A stretch of DNA of 64,000 nucleotides from NCBI GenBank assembly GCA_003956705.1, contig QZCP01000379.1, forward strand, positions 124,001 through 188,000, given 5' to 3'. A program made the position numbers and the translations under genes. Position 1 is the first letter of the stretch. Each line of letters begins with the position of its first letter. The stretch is from Brevipalpus yothersi. Its lineage: Eukaryota; Arthropoda; Arachnida; Trombidiformes; Tenuipalpidae. The notes below the pieces were generated by a model. That model saw nothing but the letters and a program-made list of their open reading frames with translations, did not search any database and had not been told where the DNA came from. Below, in pieces: positions 39,366 to 50,593 of the stretch.

Positions 39366-42300
39366 TTCTTTGAGCTTTGGTAACTTCGGAAATTGATCAA
39401 GTTCCTTAATACCCTGGAATGTTGAGGAGAGAGAGGAAAAAAGAAAATCTATTACTTATGCTGCATTCCAATCGAGAGAGCCCTAATTCTGGAGAATATC
39501 TTCAAGAAAAGTCATGATTACCGTCTCTTTGAAACACAAGAGTCTTGCCATCAAAATTCAGATTACCGTATCTGGAGTCCATTTCATGGTGTGATGACTT
39601 CAAATAACTCGCATGAATGTGGCAAATGTTTATACTGTACATCTTCATGCACTCAGCTTCGAATCGGTAATCGAATAAGCAAATGACCCATTTATTTGCT
39701 TTTTTTCTTTTTCTCTCTCTCTCCCACTTTCCTCCAACAGGTAGAAGAAGCCTTAATAATCGACGGTGTAAGTGTTATACTGGATACATTCAGTAGACTA
39801 TTACGTAAAAGGCCGGATATTTTTCGCAACAATTTCCGACGTGGCGAGGTGTATAATAATGGATCGAGAGGAATTGACTGTAAAAAGCATCCACCAATAT
39901 CTTTTGAGCATGGTAAAGAAATATATCGATACATGCAGAAAGTAAGAGTTGATTTTGAAAGCAAAACTTTCATCTTTTTTCCTCTTTTCTCTTTCTCTCT
40001 CTTTCTCAATATTTTGATAATCAATCTCAATGGAAGTTCTTTTTACAACTTTCTCTCTCTCTCTCTCTTTCTTTCTCTTCTCTCTGTGAAAAATCTTTTT
40101 GACACTTATTTGACAGACAAGGATCATAGGATTGACTGGAAACATTTCTTTTGATGATAGAGGCTTCCGAAGGGATTTTCGAATGGACATTGTCAAAATG
40201 AGTATCAACACTGTGATGACCAAGGTTTGTTAACATTTTTCTTCAATAGTTTACCGCATTTACTTTTATATGTAGTTCAGCCACTTCATTCCACAACGTT
40301 TCGCTTCTCGATCAAACTCATGCCCATTGAGCCTCTATTCCATCAATTTCGGTTGAGAGATGTCAAAAGCAGAAGACTCTGAATAAAAGTCGATATTCCT
40401 TTAACTGGAAAGGCTACTATAGTTGGTTTGAAAATTACTCTCTCCATGGATTGATGGAGAGAAAGAGAAGGTTCCGTTGCAGGGTGATTAGGGCTGATCT
40501 CGAATCGAATGCTTGGTGATTCTTAATCCTTTTTTTGCCTGGGCTCAATTCAAGCTACTTGCTAATTTTGTTCACAGATTGCCTATTGGACTCCAAAAGA
40601 AGGTATGCAAGTGATGCCTGACAAGTATGAGCGAAAGCCTACTGAACCAATTGCAAACAAAACATTCCGAGTCACAAGTATTTTGGTAAGCCAAAGTTTT
40701 CTTTCCATCTGTTTTGACTTCGAAAGGGAGAGAGAGAATAGCTATTCGAGAATCTGATCTTTTTTCGACTCTTTTTGTTGACTGATCCATTTCATTTGGG
40801 AACACAAGCCTATCCAATATGAACCATAAGCCAAAGCTTTTCTCTTTACACTTTGACATCACTTGATCATCAATCTGAAGTATTCCATTCTATCCACAAC
40901 AGGATGAGCCATTCTTGATGCTAAAAAATAAAGGAAAAGAATATGACCCGAGAGCAGGGAATGAGCAATTTGAAGGATATTGCAAAGATTTAGCTGATCT
41001 TCTTGCCGAACAGATGGAAATATCTTATGAGATGAGATTGGTGAGTGATAATAAGTTTGGGGGAAAGTCAAATAATGCGTCCAGTTGGAATGGAATGGTT
41101 GGAGAGCTCATAAGACAGGTAAGTTAGCTCCAAGGCAAGAACATTATAGTATATTCTTAATTGGATCCAATCAAAGATATTCTAGGCTAGAGGCTTGATT
41201 GTGCAGTATCATGGTATCCTGTAATTGTAATTTTTCTGATGGGAAGAGATGAAATACCTGATAGGATTGATTATAGTGAAAAAATTCTCGAGATCTGATA
41301 ATGATCATAGGCGAATGTTAGTCGCTAACATGAATGAAAATGCTCCCTTTTTGAGAGAAAGTGAATTGAGAAAACTATTACAGAGACCAGTTTGCTTCAA
41401 CCTCTGTAGGATCTGTAGAAGTGAAGCTGTATTCCTCAAAGGAATAATGCCTCTCATGTTCTTGAAAATATTTCTCCATTCAAATCTATGTAAATTGAAA
41501 ATGCTGTATTCATAAGGTCAGCGAATATCTTAGATAATCGCAAGAATATTCAAGGTTGAGAACCTCTCTCATTTCTTATGCATGCTTGATTTAACCATCA
41601 GCCTGAGTCTCCTCACAAATAATCTTTCCCAGGATATAGTAGATCAGGTCATCAAATCTCTCATGATTCCCAAAATGAAGCAGCAAGTTTGGGTGAATGG
41701 AAAATGGAGAAAAAGAGATACAAAGAGATAAAATGGGATGCTGCATAGAGCTGGATGGATCCAATTTATTATCATCATAGAGATAGATATTATTCATTTC
41801 ACTTATCCATTTTTCTTTTCACCAATCCTTTTGCGGTCCAGGAAGCGGATATAGCTATTGCACCATTGACTATCACCGCTGATCGAGAAAGAGTGATTGA
41901 CTTTACCAAACCATTTATGTCCGTTGGTATAAGCATTATGATTAAGAAGCCTGCCAAACAAAATCCGGGAATATTTTCTTTCATGAACCCTCTCAGCACT
42001 GAGATATGGGTTCTCATCCTTTTATCCTACCTTGGTGTTTCGATTGTATTGTTTCTGGTTTCTCGCTTTTCGCCGCACGAATGGCGATATGAGGACACAC
42101 TCACTGGCCCAGCAGTGACCAATGATTTTGATCTTCAAAATAGCCTTTGGTTCTCTCTTGGAGCTGTGGTCAGACAGAGCTGTGATGTTTCACCTCGGTA
42201 AGTTAAGCCTCGAGGCAAAAAGAATTGAATTGAATTGAATTCGACATACACACACACACAATTCAGGTCAAACAGAAAATCAGAATAAATCATTAGTTGG

Positions 42301-43774
42301 TGATGGTGTCTGAAAAATTTGTCTATTCTGATGCTTAGTTTATGGTGAAATTCTCCACAGATCACTATCTGGTCGTATTGTTGGTGGTGTTTGGTGGTTC
42401 TTTACTTTGATAATAATCTCTTCGTATACCGCGAATTTGGCTGCTTTTCTAACTGTGGAACGTATGGTGACTCCAATTAATTCGGCTGAAGATCTTTCAC
42501 GTCAAACTGATGTTGAATATGGTCTACTAAAAGACTCTTCAACCCAAGAATTTTTCAAAGTAAGAAAATCTGCACTCCTCAATCGTAATTCCCAATAATT
42601 GCCTCCAATTGTTTTGGTTACTATGATGTAATCATTCGCATAAAATCTTCTCAACAGTAGTACAGAGGGCGAGGGAATATGAATGCAAATCATACGTTTT
42701 ATTTGATGTAATAGCTAGAGTAATAAGAGCCTTTATATTCGGATGAATTCTGATCTTGGTCAAATATGAGAGAGCAATTCTTTGTTTTTTCAATGAATAC
42801 TAAACAGTTATCAGCAACATTCAAGTTGATCTGGTATTTTCTTTTTGCATCAAGATGCATGATATAAGGAAAAGCTTGAATGAATGATATCGTCAGGGCA
42901 ATGTTTATGGAGGGAGAGAGAGAGAAAGAATGGAAGGCATCTCATGCTTCCATTCACAAAATTACTGCACTTAAAAGATATTATATGATTTGCGTAATAC
43001 CTCAAAATTGAAAGTTTGCCATGCAAGTGAAGCTCAGGTGGAAGGAAGGGAAAGGAAAGGGAATTTTGCTGCTCAAATTTGGAGCAAAAACTGAATCCAA
43101 GTCTGGCGGAGAAGTTTAAAATTCAAAGAAGATTCTCACGATGATACGATTTGCTATTTCTCTCAGGCATAGATAGATATTTTATCCATTTGTAAGTTGA
43201 ATTCTATCTTTTTCTTCTCTCTTTTTTTTTCTCACACACACAGCGTTCCAATATCGATGTATACAAACGGATGTGGGAATATATGAGACAGCGAACTCAT
43301 CTGTTTGTAGACTCATACAAACAGGGAATCCAAAGAGTTCGAGATTCAAAAGGAAAATACGCTTTCCTTATTGAATCCACTCAAAATGATTATACAAATG
43401 AACGACAGCCGTGTGATACAATGAAAATTGGCCGACACATTGACTCGAAAGGCTATGGAGTCGCAACACCATTGAATTCACCTCTCAGGTAAATGAATTT
43501 GAATCGAATTTGACAGATTGGCAGGAGATGTTCCTACACAATTTCTATTGAGAATACTGCTACTTTTTTATTCGATTTTCTCAACTATTCCGAAAAGAAA
43601 GTTTGAAGTTTATCATTCAAATTCGTTCTTTTTTCTATCAACCCAGACTCTTATACGATTTTTTCCTTATTTGACTATAAGAAAACTCACTGGAAAAGCT
43701 GAAAAGAAAAATATTGAATCAGTTGAATCTTGAGTGAATTATTGTTCTCCTTTCAAATGTAGCAAAGAAGAGAT

Positions 43775-43830
<56 letters not shown>

Positions 43831-44177
43831 CTTGTGATGCAATAGAATGCTAATTTTCGTGTCAATTAGAGTTTTGTGTAGATGATTGAGAAAGTGAAGG
43901 TGAAAGGTTCGAGCTGTGTTGGTAGCAATCATCAGTATACTGTCAGTATCATTCCTGAGCTATTATTTTTGTTTCATAGGCAAGTATACCTTCTCTCATC
44001 TGTCAAACTTATTGTGCGAGGAGGTTGATGACTTTGGTATTGAAGAGAATTATCAATGAAATTTGCTTCCATGTATACTTATAATCAGTATCTAGAGGTA
44101 GAAAGAGGCGGAGTAGGTGATTATTCAAATTCTATCGAGAATTCTCGGATGTAGTCACTCAGTAGCATTAGAGAGTT

Positions 44178-44255
<78 letters not shown>

Positions 44256-46706
44256 TGTATGAAAGCCCACATGTAGGATAGTGATGATGATTTTCTCAAA
44301 GTATTCCTGTCATCATCATGAGCATCCTCCAGATCATGCCTCTGTATCTGATGATTTTGAGTAATCATTATCAAGTGTCAGCAAATTATCTTTTACACGC
44401 TTTCTTGGGAAAATAAATACGTTTCATGGTCAGATCATGAGAGTGTGGAGTAAGAAAACGAAAAGAAGATCTTCCTACTTGCGATCCATCTTCACTAAAG
44501 TGAGCTGTACAGAGACAATGTCAAGATTCATTCCAGAGCATTAGAATGTTTTTCTAGATTGAGTATAATTCATCCAAGTAACTAATGTGAATATATATTG
44601 AGGTGATTAGCCTAAAGGATGCAAATAACTTGAAAAATTGGAAGCTCATGAAAATTTCCCCTGTGAATATCTTCTAGTTAATGTTGAGATGGTAGGGAAA
44701 AAGAATCAGGGGCTGCTAAGAGCTCACAGCAATCATCATCATTGTAGTTCAAATTTGAATATTTCAGCTAATTTTTCTCCCAGATTTTATGACCATTGGT
44801 GCAATCCATTTTCATTTATACTGTTACCTCACGAATGATAAATCAGTCTGGGTGTGAATAATTACCCAGCAATCAGATCAATGAGAAAATCTTCCCTTTC
44901 TCTCAGAATCGAGTAGATAGAAGAATTAGTGAAATTTGGTATGTTCACCAATGGCTTTGGTAACGATGAAAAAGAAGTTTGACCTTCACCAGAATCATAA
45001 TTCCACATCAAATTCTTGCTATTATTTTTGATAGAAATTTTGTGCTGAGCTCGAAGCTATGGTGAATGAAAATTGTGTAGGCTACTAGTAAGATTTATTA
45101 CTACAAGTGATTAGTCTCGTCTGTTTGAGTCTTTTACAAACATAGAAGTGTATTAACATCCTCATCGGTATGTAATCGTTCCCAACCAAACTGATAATCT
45201 GAGAATCATCACTCTTGGCTGCGTCATTAGACAATTTTGTGTGTGTGTAATTCAGAGGCATCCAGCGGTAAGAAAAATGGTGCAAGTTTTTAATTTTTCT
45301 GGAGATTGAATCAGATAGAATGGTTAATGGTGTTCTGAAGGAGTGAAACCTAGGAATACAAATATTCATTCTTTTCTCGATGAAAACCCACATAATTTTC
45401 TCTCTTTCTCTCTTTCTTCATTCAAGTCATTCATTACATTATATGACTTGTCGAAGAGCTTCATTTTGTCAGTTTTTTCTATTCCTCAGAGTGCGCTTGA
45501 ATTTGGAAATCTTAAATCTGAAAGAGAATGGTAAACTACAAAAATTGGAAAATAAGTGGTGGTACGATCGATCTGAGTGTAAGAGCAAAGATGGCAAGGT
45601 AGCTGAACGGTTCCATGCATTCAAGTTGTCGATTTAACCTTCCATTCGAATTTTTTCTCTATCCTCACATGATACCTCAGAATATTTTCTTTTTTCATTC
45701 ATTCTATATCTTTTGTTGCTTCTTTACAGAAAATTTTTTTCTAGTCTTTCACTTATTCTACTTTATTCCTGTTTCTCATTTTTAAACCAATTTCATCTCG
45801 TTCTCCCTCGTCGGATTGTTCTTGGGGAAACTTTTTTTTCGATTTCTCGATTCTATTCTTTTAAACCTATATTCTGATCTATCTGCAAGTATTCTCGCAT
45901 GATTCTTTGGGAATACTGTTACTTGTTTTATTCAATGTATCACACTATTTAAAGCCAGATGAAAATCATAGTCTATCGAAGAAAACTTTCTTCCTATTTT
46001 TGATCATTGATAGATATCTTCTATTTTTCTCTACTCTTTCATCTCTTTGGCTACTTTTTCTTTCCCGATTGGTCTCAGGAATCAGCTCATAGTGAGTTGA
46101 CCCTAGGCAATGTTGCTGGATGCTTCTATATTCTTATCGGTGGTCTTCTTCTGGGCCTAATAGTGGCATTGATCGAATTTTGTTGGACATCAAAACGCGA
46201 AGCTGTTCGCAAGCAAGTGAGTATATATATAGATATACTCGAGTTCAATTATCAAGCCCCAAGCTGGTTCATGAAAAAGAATTTCTTCTTACTTCCGTTT
46301 CCGCTAGTATTTTTGCAATGCTTTGGCTGTTGAGAAAAGAATCTTTTGTGCTGTTGGGCAATGAAGCTCAACTCTATTTCCTCTTATATAGCGATCGATG
46401 GCTCATCCAAATATTCAATTATTTTATTGCTTTCATTTATCATGATCTTTTTCTTCCATCAGGTTGGCTTCCTTCAGGCCATGAGGACGAACGCTCATAT
46501 CTCCATCACTGGAGCACCCTATTTTGAGAGGGTAAGCAAAAGTTCATTCGAATGAAAATTGGCGAATTTTTCTCACAAAACAGTCTTTTCATTTCATTCA
46601 TATTTCGTGCAGAATATTTATTTTGTGCCTTCTGTTGAATATATATATATATTTCTCTCTCTTTCTTCTTCCTCTTTATCCTCAGATGCTCAACAAAGGA
46701 AGTTAA
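29388..46706 (+). CDS. AMPA-type ionotropic glutamate receptor subunit
   Basis: Exons: 29388-29481, 29588-29740, 32626-32720, 33129-33282, 38070-38320, 38931-39095, 39741-39941, 40117-40224, 40578-40685, 40903-41118, 41842-42197, 42361-42559, 43244-43488, 45490-45598, 46079-46216, 46463-46531, 46686-46706. All junctions keep frame, giving about 893 residues, the usual AMPA size. Order: signal peptide, amino-terminal domain opening LPERIPIG, S1 with the glutamate-binding APLTIT plus Arg, M1, pore loop (SLWFSLGA, SCDVSPR), M3 SSYTANLAAFLTVERM, S2 with DSSTQEFF and LIESTQ, flip/flop-type segment ending NKWWYD, M4 and a short tail. The glutamate contacts expected from GluA2 are all present, so it should form glutamate-gated cation channels at synapses. 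M3 and S2 are clearly AMPA-like rather than kainate-like. Which fly paralogue (GluRIA or GluRIB) it matches I cannot say. Exon 5's acceptor (38068-38069) was chosen because it restores frame and the conserved GL..LQ segment. Oddity: Arg is encoded in the genome at the Q/R site. Confidence 0.9.
35527..35588. repeat. (CT)n microsatellite in AMPA receptor intron 4
   Basis: About 62 bp of perfect CT repeat. Confidence 0.96.
36893..36974. repeat. (GA)n microsatellite in AMPA receptor intron 4
   Basis: About 82 bp of perfect GA repeat, the longest microsatellite in the window. Confidence 0.97.
39310..39361. repeat. (GA)n microsatellite in AMPA receptor intron 6
   Basis: About 52 bp of GA repeat between exons 6 and 7. 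Confidence 0.95.
42172..42174 (+). other. Q/R-site codon of the AMPA receptor, AGA (Arg)
   Basis: In the pore loop the order is GAVV-R-Q-SCDVSPR. Aligned to vertebrate GluA2 (GAFM-Q/R-QGCDISPR), this Arg occupies the Q/R editing position, about residue 626 here. The codon is AGA, so Arg is fixed in DNA and not obtainable from CAG by A-to-I editing. The neighbouring MQ and G are also changed to VR and S. Confidence 0.85.
43781..43827. repeat. (GA)n microsatellite in AMPA receptor intron 13
   Basis: About 47 bp of perfect GA repeat. Confidence 0.95.
44181..44253. repeat. Compound (GA)n-(GAAA)n microsatellite
   Basis: About 46 bp of GA repeat followed directly by about seven GAAA units, in AMPA receptor intron 13. 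Confidence 0.95.
45490..45598 (+). other. Flip/flop-type exon of the AMPA receptor
   Basis: This exon starts with the last base of the R/G-site Arg codon (AG at 43487-43488 plus A at 45490). It encodes the segment RVRLNLEILNLKENGK...NKWWYDR that corresponds to the vertebrate flip/flop cassette, ending in phase 0. It is one exon of 109 nt, close to the vertebrate cassette length. The cassette controls desensitisation in vertebrates; that role here is inference. Confidence 0.75.
46532..46706 (+). other. Alternative 3' ends of the AMPA receptor
   Basis: Exon 16 can splice at a GTAAGC donor (46532) to a 21-bp last exon (46686-46706), behind a very strong pyrimidine tract, ending in MLNKGS. If the 154-bp intron is kept, the frame reads VSKSSFE and stops at 46553-46555. 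The spliced form is more likely on splice-site strength. Both tails are short and lack a known vertebrate-type PDZ ligand. Confidence 0.5.
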
Positions 46707-47566
46707 GTCATAGCCCATGATGATGATGGAAAGTAAAAAGTTGAAATCATATGGCCAAATACCTCTTATGATGAAAACCAGATGATATATATTCTATGAA
46801 AACATTAAAGGTGAACAGAATACATCATCAAGATGATAAGAAAAGAAACTGTTACATACAAGATGATTTTCAATCTGTAGTGCCTTTTGAGCGTATGCAT
46901 ATTCTCACCAAACTTAAATACAATGTAAATGACTTCAAACTCATTCACTCTAGTTCACAAATTTTAATTGCCATACAAATCATACTCACCAAAATTTCAT
47001 GTTTTTCTTTGTTATAATTGATTTTTATTAAGCATTGATCAATATTCAACTGCAATGCGGCTGTGATTTTTTTTTTCGCTGCCAAAATCAATTCATTAAT
47101 CAATAAAAGCAATCTTTTTTGATTCTCAATCGATCATTTGTTCACTCTCCTCAGTTCACAAATATCAGCTCAATTTTATTAAAATTTGTATAATTTAATC
47201 AGCTGAAAAGCCAGAAAAACTGACCAAAGACAATAATTCTTGCAATTTAAATTGCAATTTTTCTTATCCAAAAAGAATTAAATTAAATACTCAAACATCA
47301 TCTCTTGATGGCGCATGTAGATGGCGTTGTGACACAGATGAATCGCAAAAATTGCTTTTTGATGAGCAAAAAATCGCTGAAATCATCTTGCTAAGGCTAA
47401 GGTTTGGTAAGTTCTAGTGATTATTTGATTGTCGTTAGTTAATTGTTGTCATTTATTTGATTGGTGATTGTTATCCATACAGTTCATCATTGGTATTCGA
47501 GGCTCTATTTGAGGTGTGTTTTCGATAAAATCAGTGGGAAACTTTTGTTGCCACCATCCCTTAATC
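46707..47566. promoter_or_regulatory. AMPA receptor 3' UTR and Rpt3 upstream region
   Basis: An AT-rich spacer with no coding sequence seen. It must contain the end of the receptor transcript and the Rpt3 promoter. A stretch near 47290-47410 is slightly GC-richer. I see no TATA box at a convincing distance. Confidence 0.4.
47102..47107 (+). terminator. Polyadenylation signal candidate for the AMPA receptor gene
   Basis: An AATAAA about 400 bp after the last stop codon and 460 bp before the Rpt3 start codon. Confidence 0.4.
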
Positions 47567-48917
47567 ATGGCCGCAATGGAAGATCCGATCGCTCCAATAA
47601 CAATGCCTGTCACAAGTAATTTGACAACAACAACACCAGCCACCAATACAATGCACACACCAGTGGTTGAGGATGATATCGATGATGTGTATATCAAGTA
47701 CAAGAAGCTCCAGAGACAATTAGAATTTCTGCAAGTACAGGAGGAGTATATAAAGGATGAACAGAAGAATCTTAAGAAAGAGTATCTTCATGCCCAGGAG
47801 GAAGTGAAACGTATCCAAAGTGTGCCGCTTGTAATTGGTCAATTTTTAGAAGCTGTAGATGCCAACACCGGAATAGTCGGGTCAACCACTGGGTCTAATT
47901 ATTATGTTCGAATATTGAGTACCATAGACCGGGAGCTGTTGAAACCTTCCGCTTCTGTGGCCTTACACAAGCACAGTAATGCGTTGGTTGATGTTCTACC
48001 TCCTGAGGCCGATTCTTCTATTGCAATGCTCCGTCCTGATGAAAAGCCTGATGTCTCGTATGCTGATATTGGTGGTCTAGATATTCAGAAGCAAGAAATT
48101 CGTGAAGCAGTTGAGCTGCCTTTGACTCACTTTGAACTTTATAAGCAGATCGGTATCGATCCACCTCGCGGTGTTCTTATGTATGGCCCTCCAGGTTAGT
48201 TTAAATTTTAGTAACTTTCTCGAAATTGACCTCCATCTACCTTGCTTGATCTTCCTTTTCTAAAACTTGATCAATTTTGGAACAGGTTGTGGTAAGACAA
48301 TGTTAGCAAAAGCTGTCGCTCATCACACAACAGCAGCATTCATCAGAGTGGTCGGCTCCGAATTTGTTCAAAAATATCTCGGCGAGGGACCTCGAATGGT
48401 TCGTGATGTATTCAGATTAGCCAGAGAGAATGCTCCAGCCATCATATTCATCGATGAAATTGATGCCATTGCTACCAAACGTTTCGATGCTCAAACAGGA
48501 GCTGACAGAGAGGTACAGAGAATATTGTTGGAGCTTTTAAATCAAATGGATGGCTTCGATCAAACTACAAATGTTAAGGTCATAATGGCAACCAATCGTG
48601 CTGATACTCTCGATCCTGCTCTCTTGCGTCCTGGTCGTCTTGATCGTAAAATTGAGTTCCCTCTCCCCGATCGAAGACAGAAACGTCTCATATTCTCAAC
48701 TATCACAGCCAGGATGAATTTGAGTGATGAAGTTGACTTGGAAGATTATGTTGCACGACCTGAGAGAATATCTGGAGCTGATATCAATGCTATTTGCCAG
48801 GAAGCGGGTATGCATGCAGTCAGAGAAAACCGGTACGTTATTTTACCAAAAGATTTCGAGAAAGGATACAAGAACAACACAAAGAAGGATGAATCAGGTC
48901 AAGAGTTTTACAAATAG
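47567..48917 (+). CDS. Rpt3: 26S proteasome regulatory subunit 6B, AAA ATPase Rpt3
   Basis: Two exons, 47567-48194 and 48286-48917, joined in phase 1 to 419 residues (human PSMC4 has 418). Near-identical over most of its length to the human subunit. It has an N-terminal coiled coil (about 40-100), an OB-type segment (SVPLVIGQFLEAVD, GSNYYVRILS), Walker A GPPGCGKT (207-214), Walker B IIFIDEID (about 262-269), the second-region-of-homology sequence ATNRADTLDPALLRPGR, and a C-terminal EFYK. That last motif is the HbYX tail that docks in the 20S alpha ring and opens its gate. It works in the six-ATPase ring that unfolds ubiquitinated proteins. The ATG at 47567 gives the usual length; a second ATG four codons in is possible. 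The 91-bp intron falls inside the Walker A codons. The N-terminal 35 residues are Thr-rich and poorly conserved, as is usual for this subunit. Confidence 0.97.
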
Positions 48918-49417
48918 ATGATTGATAATTTTGTGATTATTCACGGTTTAGGCATATAATCAATTTAATCGAATGATTGATTCAATTGTATCAATTAAAC
49001 ACCTCTTTGCTAACTTTCACTAATTTGATCCTATTCAAACAATTTTCTCTCTTCTCACTAATTTTTAATGTAAGAAGGTATCTTTGGGTTCTCTTCAGAC
49101 TTGTGTGTCCAAGCTCAAAATTTCGAAGATTCAGGTGTACTGGAAATTTGGTATCATTCTCAGGACAAAAAAGTCTTGGCATCAAGCTGAAACATTTTGC
49201 AGCTCTATAAATTATTTAGTTGCCATATCATACAAAAACATACATGTGATCCTCCAGCTCTTAGCTGAGAAAGAATATGACTTTTTTCAAACTATATAAG
49301 CGATAGAATGTTTCATCTACAGTTGGTTTGAATTAGCAATGCTGTTCACGAAGGACAATCGAAATGAAGAAACTCTCATGACCAGGCACTGAGGATATGA
49401 ATCGCGCCTTGTGATAT
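48918..49417. other. Intergenic spacer between convergent Rpt3 and mRpS18C
   Basis: About 500 bp of AT-rich DNA holding both 3' UTRs. No gene or repeat seen. The open frames here lack any recognisable content. Confidence 0.5.
48994..48999 (+). terminator. Polyadenylation signal candidate for Rpt3
   Basis: ATTAAA, a common variant signal, 77 bp after the Rpt3 stop. The 500 bp between Rpt3 and mRpS18C is otherwise featureless, and their transcripts converge. Confidence 0.35.
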
Positions 49418-49900
49418 TCAAAACGGATGAGGACGCGTCGGATTGAGAGGGTCATAGAGTTTGGGATCCTTGTTGAATCGTGGCTCTTTGAATCCTACCA
49501 TCATTAAACCGAGAAAGTGACACTTTTTGACAGCCTTACACAACGCTTGATGCTGTCCAATGCAAAGTCCGGTGATGTGACGTTCATAGAGAAGGCCCGT
49601 GATGGGCGAGCAGAACTGACTAACCAATCTTGGATTCTGAGGAAAAAAGGAATGATGAAATTGGGAAGAATATGAAACAATTCCAAAACTTACCTTATAG
49701 TTTACGGTAATATTATGTCTACACAAAATACACTGAACCCCTTCTTTGCAATAAGGATTGTCCATGTTATGTAGCGGTTTATCAGATGCTTCAAACGGCG
49801 TCTCAGGTAAGTCAGATTTATTGGATGAACAATTTCTGATGGATGAACATGTAGTGGGTCTTGATAGAAATTTTGACCCTAATCGGCCGATGGGAAACAT
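49418..49900 (-). CDS. mRpS18C: Small mitochondrial ribosomal subunit protein S18C (bS18m)
   Basis: Exons 49900-49694 and 49636-49418 (phase 0, 57-bp intron) give 141 residues, against 142 for human MRPS18C. The first 30 or so residues look like a mitochondrial presequence (basic and hydroxylated, no acidic residue early). The conserved body follows: a MDNPY segment like human ENMENPY, the CILC pair, then across the intron NPRLVSQFCSPITG, YERHITGLC and a KKCHFLGLMMV stretch, ending in a Pro-rich tail. It belongs to the bacterial S18 family and sits in the small mitoribosome. Intron retention would read on without a stop, but would insert residues into a conserved strand, so splicing is preferred. 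The upstream in-frame extension to 49942 starts with TTG and is not used here. Confidence 0.93.
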   Translation of the reverse strand: MFPIGRLGSKFLSRPTTCSSIRNCSSNKSDLPETPFEASDKPLHNMDNPYCKEGVQCILCRHNITVNYKVSFGIVSYSSQFHHSFFPQNPRLVSQFCSPITGLLYERHITGLCIGQHQALCKAVKKCHFLGLMMVGFKEPRFNKDPKLYDPLNPTRPHPF

Positions 49901-50593
49901 TACAGAAAATTTAATTAACAGCCTTAATTCTGAATCCAACAATACTTAGAAGCATAGGAATAGCAAACTGCAAAAACATGATGCAAACCATGCTGCTAGT
50001 GAGATGGCGCACTACTAGTTATAAAATTTTATAAGGTGATGAAAAAAATAAAAATAAAAATAATCACAAAAAATATTGCATCATCTTTTTTTAGTTTTCG
50101 CAATAAGCCACGGCTTGTATATCGATTTTGGTTGAGAAAAAAGTTTTCTGATAATTTGATCAAATTTTGTGAAAAGTTTTTCGCTTATCAGTCTCGAGAA
50201 ATGAGTTAGCTGGGCAATGAACAGCAGTAAAAAAGATTAGATTAGATGGAAGTTTTATCGTTCTACGAAAAAAATTTTTCTGAGAAGACAGGAGGGAAAA
50301 ATTTTACTTCCCAAGAATTATCATTTCCAGAATTTTATACTCTCATGGGAGAACTTGTTCAATTGAGATTTTTTTAAGCAGGTCAAGACCGATCGACTAA
50401 TTGATTAAATAGTTTCAACTTGAGGTTTTTAAAATGCTGGTTGGCTCACATTAATAAAATCTGGAAGATTTTGTAGTTCAGTTATCGAGGCAGTTAGCAT
50501 CGTGAGGGTATTTTATTTTTTGCTTCATCCGAATAGATGAATGATTATACAATGTTATTTTAACGGAAGAAAAATGCAAAATGTTGGACCAAA
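49901..50593. other. Intergenic spacer between mRpS18C and Tmc
   Basis: AT-rich spacer of about 690 bp between two minus-strand genes. It contains the Tmc polyadenylation signal and the mRpS18C promoter. No other feature seen. Confidence 0.5.
50512..50517 (-). terminator. Polyadenylation signal candidate for Tmc
   Basis: AATAAA on the minus strand, 77 bp after the Tmc stop codon. Confidence 0.6.

Larger units (their letters stand above)
43489..45489. other. AMPA receptor intron 13 (between R/G codon halves): content
   Basis: A 2-kb intron with two (GA)n tracts (43781-43827, 44181-44226; the second runs into (GAAA)n to about 44253). It is where a second, mutually exclusive flip/flop exon would be expected. 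I looked for another NKWWY-type exon and found none. Confidence 0.5.
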
